Origin: DASQPR01 sp035263025
GTDB lineage: Bacteria; Actinomycetota; Actinomycetes; Mycobacteriales; Micromonosporaceae
Length of the DNA: 23,750 bases
Reading direction: 5' to 3'
Assembly: GCA_035263025.1 (NCBI GenBank)
Contig: DATFRR010000177.1
Span: 1 to 23,750, forward strand
Both the position numbers and the translations under genes were made by a program. Within the stretch, counting starts at the first letter, position 1; each line of letters begins with the position of its first letter. This document shows positions 13,896 to 22,611 of the stretch, piece by piece. The notes below the pieces were generated by a model. That model had not been told where the DNA came from, did no database searches, and was given only the letters and a program-made list of their open reading frames with translations.

Positions 13896-16800
13896 ATGCA
13901 CGCGAAGGTCCGGTCTGTCCGGACGCCACTCGCACTCGACGGTGCGTTGACGCCGCGGACGCGTGGGAAGCGGGGTGGCGGCATGGCGACGTCGGGGCCG
14001 TCGCATTCCGTCGCCGGCGAACCAGACGCGGGACGGAGTTCCGGACGGCTGGCCCCCATGGTGCCGGGCGGCGAGCCCGTGGAGTCGTTGCTGCGCAAGG
14101 CGCAATTCTTTACCCCCGGTTCGCCCACCAAGGACAACCGTGAGCTGCACCGGCGAGGCGGCCGCCGTGCCGAGGAGTTCTACCGCGAGAGATGGCGCCA
14201 CGACAAGGAAGTCCGGTCGACGCACGGCGTCAACTGCACCGGCTCTTGTTCGTGGAAGGTATACGTCAAGGACGGCATCATCACGTGGGAGACCCAGCAG
14301 ACCGACTATCCATCGGTAGGTCCGGACAGTCCGGAGTACGAGCCGCGCGGGTGCCCGCGCGGTGCGTCGTTCTCGTGGTACACGTATTCGCCGTCGCGGG
14401 TGCGATACCCGTATGTGCGCGGGCCGCTGCTCGAACTGTGGCGTGAGGCCCGGTCGAGGCTCGACGACCCGGTGCTGGCGTGGGCCGAGATTGTCGGTGA
14501 CCCGGTCAAAGCCGCGCGCTACAAGGATGCCCGGGGCATGGGTGGGTTCGTGCGCGCCGGGTGGGATGAAGTCAGCGAGCTCATTGCCGCCGCGCACGTA
14601 CACACAATCAAGGCGTACGGGCCTGATCGCGTGGTCGGGTTCTCCCCGATCCCGGCGATGTCGCAGGTGTCGTATTCGGCGGGGACCCGGTTCCTGTCGA
14701 TGATCGGCGGCACGATCCTGTCGTTCTACGACTGGTACGCCGATATGCCGATCGCGTCACCGCAGGCGTTCGGCGACCAGACCGACGTGCCGGAGTCCGG
14801 GGACTGGTGGAACGCCGCCTACCTGATTATCTGGGGTACGAACCTTCCGATCACGCGTACGCCCGACGCGCACTTCATGACCGAGGCCCGCTATCGAGGC
14901 CAGAAGGTCGTGGTGGTGAGCCCGGACTTCTCCGACCACACGAAGTTCGCCGACGATTGGCTGCCGTGCGCACCGGGCACCGACGGCGCGCTCGCGATGG
15001 CGATGGGACACGTGATCCTGACGGAGTTCTTCCGCGACCGACGGGTGCCGTACTTCGAGGAATACGTGCGCACGTATACGGATCTGCCATTCCTCGTAAC
15101 ACTCCGCGCTCGCGACGGGGCATTCGTTCCGGACCGATTCCTCACCGCCGCGGATCTCGGCGATGCCAGTGCGGGAGCTTCCAGTGAGGGAGCTGCGTTC
15201 CGGACCGTGATGCTCGACGCGGCGACCGGCGATCCGTTCTTCCCGAACGGTACGCTCGCCGACCGCTACGGCGAATCCGGCCGCGGCAAGTGGAATCTGG
15301 ACCTCGGCGGTGTCGAGCCGGTGCTGAGCATCTATGGCCGGCACGAGAAGGCACTCGAGGTCGACGTGCCGCGCTTCGACGTCGGCGAAACCGAGGGCGG
15401 CTCGACGATCCGCCGCGGCGTACCCGTCGTCAACCTCGGCGGCCGATGGGTGACCACCGTCTTCGACCTACTGATGGCGCAGTACGCGGTGCACCGGGAC
15501 GGGCTCCCCGGCCAGTGGCCGTCCGGCTACGACGACGCGACTCAGCCGTATACGCCGGCGTGGCAGGAGGCGATCACGTCGGTACCCGCCGCGGCCGCCG
15601 CGCGCGTGGCGCGCGAGTTCGCGAGAACCGCCGAACTGTCCCGCGGCCGAGCGATGATCACGATGGGCGCGGGCACGAATCACTGGTTCCACTCCGACCA
15701 GATCTACCGGACGTTCTTCACGCTCACCATGCTGTGCGGCTGCCAGGGCGTCAACGGCGGCGGGTGGGCGCACTACGTCGGCCAGGAGAAGGTCCGGCCG
15801 CTCACCGGTTTTCAACAGGTCGCGTTTGCGTTGGACTGGCAGCGACCGACCCGGCACATGACCGGGACGTCCTTTTTCTACCTGCACACCGACCAGTGGC
15901 GGTACGAAAGCTTCGGCGCCGATGAGCTGTCGAGCCCACTAGGGCGGGGACTGTTCCAAGGGCAGGCGTTCGCCGACACGCTCGCACAGGCGTCGCGCAT
16001 GGGATGGACACCGTCGCACCCGGCGTTTGACCGCAACCCATTGGACATCGCGGATTCCGCCGCGGCGGCCGGCATGACCGTCGGGGACTACGTGGCCGCC
16101 GAACTGACTGGCGGTCGGCTGCGATTCGCTTGCGAGGACCCGGATAGCCCGGCGAACTTCCCGCGCGTCATGACGGTGTGGCGAGCGAATCTGCTCGGCT
16201 CGTCGGGCAAGGGCATGGAGTATTTCATGCGACACCTGCTCGGCGTCGACGACGCGGTGCGCGCCACCGAAACGCCAGCGGCGTTGCGGCCGGCCGAGGT
16301 GGCTTGGCGCGAACCGGCGCCGCAAGCGAAGCTCGACCTGCTGACCACCATCGACTTCCGGATGACAAGCACATGTACGTACGCCGACGTCGTGCTCCCG
16401 GCGGCCACGTGGTACGAGAAGCACGACATCTCGACGACGGACATGCATCCGTTCGTGCACTCGTTCAATCCGGCGATCGCGCCGCCATGGCAGACGCGCA
16501 CCGACTTCGATGCGTTCAGTACGATCGGCGAGGACTTCTCGCGGCTCGCGGCGAAGCATCTCGGCGTACGGACGGACGTGATCGCGGCGCCGCTCATGCA
16601 CGACACGGCCGACGAGCTGGCCCAGCCCGGCGGATTGGCTCGGGACTGGAAACATGGCGACTGCGCGCCCATTCCGGGCGTGACCATGCCGCGGTTGGTG
16701 ACGATCGAGCGCGACTACGGCGCGGTAGCCGAGAAAATGGCCGCGCTCGGACCGCTTGTCGACCGGCTCGGAACCTCGGTCAAGGGCGTGAACTGGATGC

Positions 16801-17744
16801 CATCCGGCGCGGTCGACCTACTCGGTCGGATCAACGGCCTGGTACGCGGGGGAGTCGGCGACGGGCGGCCGTCCCTCGCGCGAGACGTCCACATGGCGGA
16901 GGCGATCCTTGCGCTGTCGGGTACGACGAACGGTGAGGTCGCGGTCGCCGGCTGGCGCGATCTCGAGCAGCGGACCGGACAACGGCTGGCGGACCTCGCC
17001 GAAGAGCGGTCCGGGGAGCGGATCAGCTTTGCCGACACGCAGATCCAGCCGCGCGCGGTGATCACGTCGCCGGAGTGGTCGGGCAGCGAGACCGGCGGGC
17101 GACGCTACTCGCCGTTCGTGGTGAACGTGGAGCGAAAGAAGCCATGGCACACCCTCACCGGTCGGATGCACTTCTTCCTCGACCACGACTGGATCGCGGA
17201 ATACGGCGAGTGGCTGCCAACGTACCGGCCGCCGCTTGACTACGCTCGGCACTTCGGCGAGCAAGGCCTCGACGCACCAGGGCGACCGGAGATCACGGTG
17301 CGCTATCTGACGCCGCACTCGAAGTGGTCGATCCACTCGGAGTACCAAGACAACCTGCACATGCTGCGGCTGTTCCGTGGCGGCCCGGTGATCTGGATGA
17401 GTCCACCGGACGCGGCCCGGATCGATGTGGCCGACAACGACTGGATCGAGGCGTACAACCGCAATGGCGTCGTGGTCTGCCGCGCCGTGGTTACGCACCG
17501 CATGCCCGCCGGCACCGTATTCATGTACCACGCCAAGGACCGGCACCTGATGACGCCGAAGTCGGAGGTGTCCGGCTGGCACGGAGGCGGCGACAACTCG
17601 TTGACCCGGCTCGTCATCAAGCCGACGCACATGATCGGCGGGTACGGCCAGCTGTCGTACGCGTTCAACTACTACGGTCCGACCGGCAACCAGCGCGACG
17701 AGATTGCCGTCATCCGCAGGCGCAGCCAGGAGGTCGAATACTGA
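13896..17744 (+). CDS. narG: Respiratory nitrate reductase alpha subunit
   Basis: About 1282 aa (E. coli NarG 1247). The molybdenum subunit reduces nitrate to nitrite. The FS0 cluster motif HGVNCTGSC (His110, Cys114, Cys118) with RGCPRGAS (Cys153) shows the His-coordinated [4Fe-4S] cluster of membrane-bound NarG. The Mo-ligand Asp is in SFYDWY (Asp279), followed by FGDQTDVPES and WGTNLPITRTPDAHF. There is no Tat signal, as expected for cytoplasm-facing NarG. Start: ATG 13896 lies 5 nt after TAGGAT, and third-position GC rises from there; ATG 13983 (MATSG) is the alternative and gives 1253 aa. A 15-bp tandem duplication lies at 15166-15195. Its TGA overlaps the narH ATG. Confidence 0.96.
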   Translation: MHAKVRSVRTPLALDGALTPRTRGKRGGGMATSGPSHSVAGEPDAGRSSGRLAPMVPGGEPVESLLRKAQFFTPGSPTKDNRELHRRGGRRAEEFYRERWRHDKEVRSTHGVNCTGSCSWKVYVKDGIITWETQQTDYPSVGPDSPEYEPRGCPRGASFSWYTYSPSRVRYPYVRGPLLELWREARSRLDDPVLAWAEIVGDPVKAARYKDARGMGGFVRAGWDEVSELIAAAHVHTIKAYGPDRVVGFSPIPAMSQVSYSAGTRFLSMIGGTILSFYDWYADMPIASPQAFGDQTDVPESGDWWNAAYLIIWGTNLPITRTPDAHFMTEARYRGQKVVVVSPDFSDHTKFADDWLPCAPGTDGALAMAMGHVILTEFFRDRRVPYFEEYVRTYTDLPFLVTLRARDGAFVPDRFLTAADLGDASAGASSEGAAFRTVMLDAATGDPFFPNGTLADRYGESGRGKWNLDLGGVEPVLSIYGRHEKALEVDVPRFDVGETEGGSTIRRGVPVVNLGGRWVTTVFDLLMAQYAVHRDGLPGQWPSGYDDATQPYTPAWQEAITSVPAAAAARVAREFARTAELSRGRAMITMGAGTNHWFHSDQIYRTFFTLTMLCGCQGVNGGGWAHYVGQEKVRPLTGFQQVAFALDWQRPTRHMTGTSFFYLHTDQWRYESFGADELSSPLGRGLFQGQAFADTLAQASRMGWTPSHPAFDRNPLDIADSAAAAGMTVGDYVAAELTGGRLRFACEDPDSPANFPRVMTVWRANLLGSSGKGMEYFMRHLLGVDDAVRATETPAALRPAEVAWREPAPQAKLDLLTTIDFRMTSTCTYADVVLPAATWYEKHDISTTDMHPFVHSFNPAIAPPWQTRTDFDAFSTIGEDFSRLAAKHLGVRTDVIAAPLMHDTADELAQPGGLARDWKHGDCAPIPGVTMPRLVTIERDYGAVAEKMAALGPLVDRLGTSVKGVNWMPSGAVDLLGRINGLVRGGVGDGRPSLARDVHMAEAILALSGTTNGEVAVAGWRDLEQRTGQRLADLAEERSGERISFADTQIQPRAVITSPEWSGSETGGRRYSPFVVNVERKKPWHTLTGRMHFFLDHDWIAEYGEWLPTYRPPLDYARHFGEQGLDAPGRPEITVRYLTPHSKWSIHSEYQDNLHMLRLFRGGPVIWMSPPDAARIDVADNDWIEAYNRNGVVVCRAVVTHRMPAGTVFMYHAKDRHLMTPKSEVSGWHGGGDNSLTRLVIKPTHMIGGYGQLSYAFNYYGPTGNQRDEIAVIRRRSQEVEY
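15166..15195 (+). repeat. 15-bp in-frame tandem duplication inside narG
   Basis: ccagtgcgggagctt (15166-15180) and ccagtgagggagctg (15181-15195) agree at 13 of 15 bases. The region reads ASAGASSEGAA in NarG, probably a surface loop. The reading frame is kept. Confidence 0.7.
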
Positions 17745-19372
17745 TGCGGGTGATGGCGAACGTCGCGATGGTGATGAACCTCGACAAGTGCATCGGTTGC
17801 CACACCTGCTCGGTGACGTGCAAGCAAGTGTGGACCAACCGGCCCGGCACCGAATACGTCTACTTCAACAACGTCGAGACGAAGCCCGGCATCGGCTACC
17901 CGAGGCGATACGAGGATCAAGCGCAATGGCATGGCGGATGGACGCTGGACCGCAAGGGACGGCTGCAACTCGCGGCCGGGGGCCGACTGCGGAAGATCCT
18001 GTCAATCTTCTACAACCCGGATCTACCAACGATCGACGACTACGGCGACCCGTGGACGTACGACTACCAGACGGTGATCGACGCACCGCTCGGCACGCGT
18101 AATCCAAGCGCGCACTCGATTTCCGCACTCACCGGCCGCGACATGACGGTCCGATGGGGCAGCAATTTCGAGGACGACCTCGCCGGCGCACCGACGACAG
18201 CGCTCGACGACCCGAATCTGGCCGGCCTCGAAGAGCGCGTCCGGTTGGAATTCGAGCAGGTCTTCATGTTCTACCTGCCGCGCATCTGCGAGCACTGCCT
18301 GAACCCGTCGTGCGTCGCGTCGTGTCCGTCCGGCGCAATGTACAAGCGCGCCGAGGACGGCATCGTGCTCGTCGATCAGGATCGCTGCCGTGGCTGGCGA
18401 TTCTGCGTGTCGGGTTGCCCCTACAAGAAGGTGTATTTCAACCATCGCACCGGCAAGGCGGAGAAGTGTACGTTCTGCTTCCCGCGCATCGAGGCGGGAC
18501 AGCCGACGATCTGCTCGGAGACGTGCGTTGGCCGGCTGCGGTATCTCGGACTGTTCTTGTACGACGCGGACCGCGTGCTCGACGCGGCGACCACGCCGAA
18601 CGTGACCGACCTGTATGAGGCGCAGCTCGGCGTGTTCCTCGACCCGCGCGATCCCGACGTGCAGTCCGCGGCGGAGCGGAGTGGCATCCCGCACGACTGG
18701 ATCGATGCGGCTACCCGGTCGCCGGTATACGAACTCGCGGTACGGCACCGCGTCGCGCTGCCACTGCATCCCGAATACCGCACGCTGCCGATGGTCTGGT
18801 ACATCCCACCCTTGTCGCCAGTGTCCGACGTTGTGCACGCCGCAGGGTATGACCCGGGCGACCCGGACCACGTGTTCGCCACGATCGACGCGCTGCGGAT
18901 CCCGATCGAATACCTCGCGAATCTGTTCACCGCGGGCGACAGCGAGGTGGTGCGCGGCGTGCTACGCAAGCTCGCCGCGGTGCGCGCGATCCAACGCGCC
19001 GCACAACTCGGATTAGCGCCCGACGAGACATTGCCCGCGTCAGTGAACGCGACCGAGCACGATCTCGACGACCTCTACCGTCTGCTCGCGATCGCCAAGT
19101 ATGAGGAGCGCTACGTGATCCCGCCGGCACACGCCGAGGAGGCGGGTCGCCTGATGGGCCAGCACGAGCAGTTGTTCTGCAGCCTCGACGAGGAGGGTGG
19201 CCCGGGCATGGGCGGCGACGGCCCGCCCGGCAGCGGCCCGCACGGCATCAACTCCTACCGCCCGGCGGGCCAAACGTTCCGCGGCGACGACGGCCGCACC
19301 CACTTCAACCTGTTGGGCTGGAACGGTCGCGGCGAGGCGCCTAACCTCTTCCCCGAATCGGGGACGTCATGA
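17744..19372 (+). CDS. narH: Respiratory nitrate reductase beta subunit, iron-sulfur
   Basis: A 542-aa electron-transfer subunit. Four cysteine groups are complete: CIGCHTCSVTC (Cys16, 19, 22, 26); CEHCLNPSCVASC (Cys182, 185, 190, 194); CRGWRFCVSGC (Cys215, Trp218, Cys221, Cys225), where Trp replaces one Cys so that a [3Fe-4S] cluster forms; and CTFC...CSETC (Cys242, 245, 257, 261). This is the classic NarH pattern and gives the wire from NarI haem to NarG. The ATG at 17744 shares one base with the narG TGA, and AGGAGG lies 10 nt upstream. The open frame extends back to 17324 inside narG but that part is out of family. Confidence 0.97.
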   Translation: MRVMANVAMVMNLDKCIGCHTCSVTCKQVWTNRPGTEYVYFNNVETKPGIGYPRRYEDQAQWHGGWTLDRKGRLQLAAGGRLRKILSIFYNPDLPTIDDYGDPWTYDYQTVIDAPLGTRNPSAHSISALTGRDMTVRWGSNFEDDLAGAPTTALDDPNLAGLEERVRLEFEQVFMFYLPRICEHCLNPSCVASCPSGAMYKRAEDGIVLVDQDRCRGWRFCVSGCPYKKVYFNHRTGKAEKCTFCFPRIEAGQPTICSETCVGRLRYLGLFLYDADRVLDAATTPNVTDLYEAQLGVFLDPRDPDVQSAAERSGIPHDWIDAATRSPVYELAVRHRVALPLHPEYRTLPMVWYIPPLSPVSDVVHAAGYDPGDPDHVFATIDALRIPIEYLANLFTAGDSEVVRGVLRKLAAVRAIQRAAQLGLAPDETLPASVNATEHDLDDLYRLLAIAKYEERYVIPPAHAEEAGRLMGQHEQLFCSLDEEGGPGMGGDGPPGSGPHGINSYRPAGQTFRGDDGRTHFNLLGWNGRGEAPNLFPESGTS

Positions 19373-20013
19373 GCGCCAGTGTGTTCAAGCTCGGGTCGGT
19401 GCTGATGCAGTACCCCACTGCGGCGCTCTTCGACGGCCTCGACGAACTCGATGCGTGTGCCGCGGACACGGCACCTCGCGCCACACGTGACTCGTTCGGC
19501 CGCTTCCTCTCGTGGCTGCGGGTGACACCGCCGCTCGACGTCGCACAGCACTACGTGGAGACGTTTGATCTGCGCCGCCGTTGCGCGCTGTACCTGACGT
19601 ACTACCGGTACGGCGACACACGCAAGCGCGGCATGGCGATGCTCGTGTTCAAGGCGGCGTACCGGGACGCAGGTTTCGTTCCGTGCGACGACGAGCTGCC
19701 GGACTACTTCCCGATGGTGCTGGACTTCGCGGCGCTGTGCGCTCGTGGCGAGCGGCTGTTGCGTGCGAATCGTACCGATCTCGAATTGCTACGTCGCGCG
19801 TTGGTGAAAGCGGAGTCGCCCTACGCGGACGTCGTTGCGGCCGTCTGCGCCGCGCTGCCGGGGCTCGGGCGTCGTGAGCTTGACCGGGTACGTGCCGCGT
19901 GGGAGTCCGGACCGCCGAGCGAACAGGTCGGCCTCGAACCATTTGCGCCGCCTGATTATCTCGCCGGCTATCCGTCCCGCGCGCCGCACAGCGACACGGC
20001 GGTGGCGCGATGA
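19369..20013 (+). CDS. narJ: Nitrate reductase assembly chaperone (delta subunit)
   Basis: A 214-aa cytosolic chaperone of the NarJ/TorD group. YVETFDLRRRCALYLTYYRYGDTRKRG (central) and ELPDYFPMVLDFAALC are the family hallmarks. NarJ binds the NarG N-terminus, assists molybdenum cofactor insertion and timing of membrane docking, and is not part of the final enzyme. ATG 19369 overlaps the narH stop by 4 bases (ATGA), and the same overlap occurs with narI, indicating coupled translation. Confidence 0.95.
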   Translation: MSASVFKLGSVLMQYPTAALFDGLDELDACAADTAPRATRDSFGRFLSWLRVTPPLDVAQHYVETFDLRRRCALYLTYYRYGDTRKRGMAMLVFKAAYRDAGFVPCDDELPDYFPMVLDFAALCARGERLLRANRTDLELLRRALVKAESPYADVVAAVCAALPGLGRRELDRVRAAWESGPPSEQVGLEPFAPPDYLAGYPSRAPHSDTAVAR

Positions 20014-20762
20014 ACAACGCCACAACGGCGCAGATCTTCTGGTGGGTCGCGTTGCCGTACCTCGCGCTCGGCGTGTTCGCCGTCGGGCACGTGTGGCGTT
20101 GGCGGTACGACCAATTCGGCTGGACAAGTCGATCCACGGAGTTGCAGGAGCGCCGCTTGTTGAAGTGGGGCTCACCGGTGTTCCACTACGGCACGTTCGC
20201 CGCGATCGCCGGCCACGTCATCGGTATTCTCATCCCGGAACGTTGGACGCGCGCGATTGGCATCCCCGAGCAGGCGTACCGCTGGTTCTCCGCCGCCGCC
20301 GGCACGCTGGCCGCGGTGCTCGTGATCGGCGGCGTCGTGGTGCTCGCCGGCCGGCGGCTGTTCGTGCCGCGGGTCCGCGCCACGACATCGGGAATCGACT
20401 ATGTCGCGCTGATCCTGCTACTGGTCATCATCATCACCGGGACCGTGCCGACGCTCTTCGTGAATCTGTTCGGTCACGGGTACGACTACCGCACGACGGT
20501 CGCGCCGTGGTTCCGTGGTCTGTTCTCCGGCTCGCCGAACGTGTCCGCGATCGCGCACGCGCCGTTCGTGTACCAGTTGCACGCCGCTAGCGCATGGATC
20601 ATCTGGGCGGTCTGGCCGTTCAGCCGCCTCGTGCATGCGTGGAGCTATCCGTTGTGGTACCTATGGCGTCCGTACATCGTGTACCGCAGCCGCGTGGCGA
20701 CGCGCCCTCCGGAGCCGGGTACGGGTGGCCGCAAGTGGCGCAAGATCGGGGTTCCGTACTGA
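20010..20762 (+). CDS. narI: Respiratory nitrate reductase gamma subunit, cytochrome b
   Basis: A 250-aa membrane protein with five hydrophobic segments. It takes electrons from quinol at the outer face and passes them through two b haems to NarH. Probable haem ligands are in FHYGTFAAIAGHVIG (segment 2) and in YQLHAASAWIIW...FSRLVHAWS near the C-terminus, as in known NarI proteins. The basic cytosolic tail (RKWRKIGVPY) is short. ATG 20010 overlaps narJ by ATGA. Confidence 0.96.
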   Translation: MNNATTAQIFWWVALPYLALGVFAVGHVWRWRYDQFGWTSRSTELQERRLLKWGSPVFHYGTFAAIAGHVIGILIPERWTRAIGIPEQAYRWFSAAAGTLAAVLVIGGVVVLAGRRLFVPRVRATTSGIDYVALILLLVIIITGTVPTLFVNLFGHGYDYRTTVAPWFRGLFSGSPNVSAIAHAPFVYQLHAASAWIIWAVWPFSRLVHAWSYPLWYLWRPYIVYRSRVATRPPEPGTGGRKWRKIGVPY

Positions 20763-20763
20763 T

Positions 20764-21876
20764 ATGGGTAGCGTCCGCGCGTTGTGCCGCCGATCGGCAG
20801 TGAACGTTCGCGGGCTGGATCCCGGCTACTTCGCGCTGGTAATGGCGACCGGCATCGTGTCGGTCGGGGTGATGCTCGAGAACGTGACCTGGCTGTCGCT
20901 CGTACTGCTCTGGATCGCCTGCGTCGCGTTTGCCATCCTGATCCTGCTCAACATCTGGCGTCTCACCGCCTACCGCGCGGCCGTCGTGGCCGACACCCGC
21001 GATCCCCGCCGAGGCTTCGCGATGTTTACATTTGTCGCCGCGGCCGATGTCGTCGGAACACGGCTCGTGCCGGCCGGCCACCGGGCGACCGCGCTGGTAT
21101 TACTGGCGGTCGGTAGCCTCGCGTGGTTGGTGCTTGGCTACCTCATACCGTGGATGGCGCTGCTCGGGCGCGCTCGCCGGCCGATCCTCCGGGACGCTAA
21201 CGGCACCTGGTTCATCTGGGTGGTCGCCAGCCAGTCGGTGGCCGTGCTTGCCGCCACGCTGGAACCGATCGTCCACACCGGCCGGAACGAACTGGCGTCG
21301 CTCGCGGTCATCTCCTGGTCGGTTGGGGCGTTTCTCTACGGTGGCACGGGCCTTTTCGTCGCGGCCCGGCTGCTGTCCTACCCGTTGCGGCCCAGCGACC
21401 TCACGCCGCCGTTCTGGGTCGCAATGGGCGCCACCGCGATCACTGTCGTCGCGGGCGCGAAGATCGTGCAGATGGCGGACGCGCCGGCCGCGACCGCGGC
21501 GCACGAAATCGCGGCCGGATTGTCCATCGCGTTCTGGGCATTCGGCACGTGGCTGATTCCGGCGCTCCTCGCCGCCGGAGTCTGGCGCCACGTCATCCAC
21601 CGCGTCCCGCTGCGCTACGAGCCAGCGCTGTGGAGCATCGTGTTCCCGCTCGGCATGTACGGCGTCGCGTGCCGCTACCTCGGCGCCGCCGACCACCTGC
21701 CCGGCCTCGACACCGCCGGAGCCGTCGAGACCTGGTTCGCCGTCGCGGCTTGGCTTGTCACGTTCGTGGCGATGCTGGTGCACCTGACTCGAACGCTCGG
21801 TCAGCCGACAGATGCCGCAAGCACATCCGTCGCACGTGATGGTTCGGGCGATCAGGGCGTCAGGACAGCGGACTAG
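20764..21876 (+). CDS. TDT/SLAC1/TehA-family anion channel in the nar operon
   Basis: A 370-aa membrane protein with about ten hydrophobic segments. The opening GLDPGYFALVMATGIVSVG and the later FWVAMGATAITVVAGAK, FWAFGTWLIPAL and WSIVFPLGMYGVACRYLG segments are typical of the tellurite-resistance/dicarboxylate transporter family, which includes H. influenzae TehA and the plant anion channels SLAC1 and SLAH3. SLAC/SLAH channels conduct chloride and nitrate. The ATG 20764 begins one base after the narI stop, so it is almost surely co-transcribed with narGHJI. No narK is in the window. A role in nitrate entry or nitrite exit is my inference; tellurite or C4-dicarboxylate transport is what automatic labels would give. 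Confidence 0.85.
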   Translation: MGSVRALCRRSAVNVRGLDPGYFALVMATGIVSVGVMLENVTWLSLVLLWIACVAFAILILLNIWRLTAYRAAVVADTRDPRRGFAMFTFVAAADVVGTRLVPAGHRATALVLLAVGSLAWLVLGYLIPWMALLGRARRPILRDANGTWFIWVVASQSVAVLAATLEPIVHTGRNELASLAVISWSVGAFLYGGTGLFVAARLLSYPLRPSDLTPPFWVAMGATAITVVAGAKIVQMADAPAATAAHEIAAGLSIAFWAFGTWLIPALLAAGVWRHVIHRVPLRYEPALWSIVFPLGMYGVACRYLGAADHLPGLDTAGAVETWFAVAAWLVTFVAMLVHLTRTLGQPTDAASTSVARDGSGDQGVRTAD

Positions 21877-21928
21877 ACCGCGGCGCCACACGGCACGAAT
21901 CGGTCAAGCGCGGCGTGGAGCGATTCAG

Positions 21929-21934
21929 TAGCGT
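21929..21934 (+). promoter_or_regulatory. -10 element, leaderless start of the PCD-VOC gene
   Basis: TAGCGT is followed by 7 nt (cacgcgc) and ATG 21942. No ribosome binding site or -35 is evident. The same hexamer precedes the APH-fold gene at the other end of the window. Confidence 0.45.
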
Positions 21935-21941
21935 CACGCGC

Positions 21942-22589
21942 ATGACTGATCAATTGACCGCCAAGCAATTCGATGATTCGGCCGGCGTGGAGGACTGGCG
22001 CGCGCTGTGGGGAGCCGGCATGGCGGGTGCGTACTTCCGAACTGGGTCATTCGGCACCGGTGCCGCGCTAGTGCACGCGATCAGCAAGGTGTCCGCGGTC
22101 GCGAATCACCATGTCGACGTTGACCTCCGACGCGAGGGCGTCTCCGTCCGGCTGTTCACTCACGAGCCTGGCGGCCTAACCAATGCCGACGTTGAGATTG
22201 CTCGTGAAATCTCCGCGGCCGCGCGCGAGGTCGGCGCGCCCGCCGATCCCTCCGCTGTGCAGCATGTGCAGATTGCCATCGATGCGCTTGTCACCGCCGA
22301 AGTGCGGCCGTTCTGGCGGGCGGTGCTCGGGTATGAGCCGGTCGGCGAGGAGGATGTGCTCGACCCGCTCCGTCGCGGGCCGTCGGTCTGGTTCCAGCAA
22401 ATGGATGCGCCACGTCCGCAGCGCAACCGCATCCACATCGACCTCTACGTCCCACGTGACCAAGGCGAGGCGCGCGTTGCGGCTGCGTTGGCCGCGGGTG
22501 GCCACATTGTGAGCGATGCACATGCACCGCTGTGGTGGACGCTGGCTGACACAGAGGGCAACGAGGTCGACGTGGCCATCTGGGGATAG
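21942..22589 (+). CDS. Pterin-4a-carbinolamine dehydratase-like / glyoxalase-like fusion
   Basis: A 215-aa two-domain protein. Residues 1-98 match the PCD fold: ANHHVDVDLRREGVSVRL with His56-His57 as the catalytic pair, then THEPGGLTNADVEIAREI. PCD recycles the 4a-hydroxy-tetrahydropterin formed by aromatic amino acid hydroxylases. Residues 105-214 form a VOC/glyoxalase-like domain (VQHVQIAID start, WRAVLGYEP, NRIHIDLYV, ADTEGNEVDVAIW end), with His109, His165 and Glu206-Glu208 as possible metal ligands. This fusion is known from actinobacterial annotations, but its reaction is unproved. ATG 21942 is preferred over 21915 because TAGCGT sits 7 nt before it. It converges with the mannosidase gene, 22 bp apart. 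Confidence 0.75.
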   Translation: MTDQLTAKQFDDSAGVEDWRALWGAGMAGAYFRTGSFGTGAALVHAISKVSAVANHHVDVDLRREGVSVRLFTHEPGGLTNADVEIAREISAAAREVGAPADPSAVQHVQIAIDALVTAEVRPFWRAVLGYEPVGEEDVLDPLRRGPSVWFQQMDAPRPQRNRIHIDLYVPRDQGEARVAAALAAGGHIVSDAHAPLWWTLADTEGNEVDVAIWG

Positions 22590-22611
22590 CTGGCCGTAAT
22601 TGACGTGTCGG

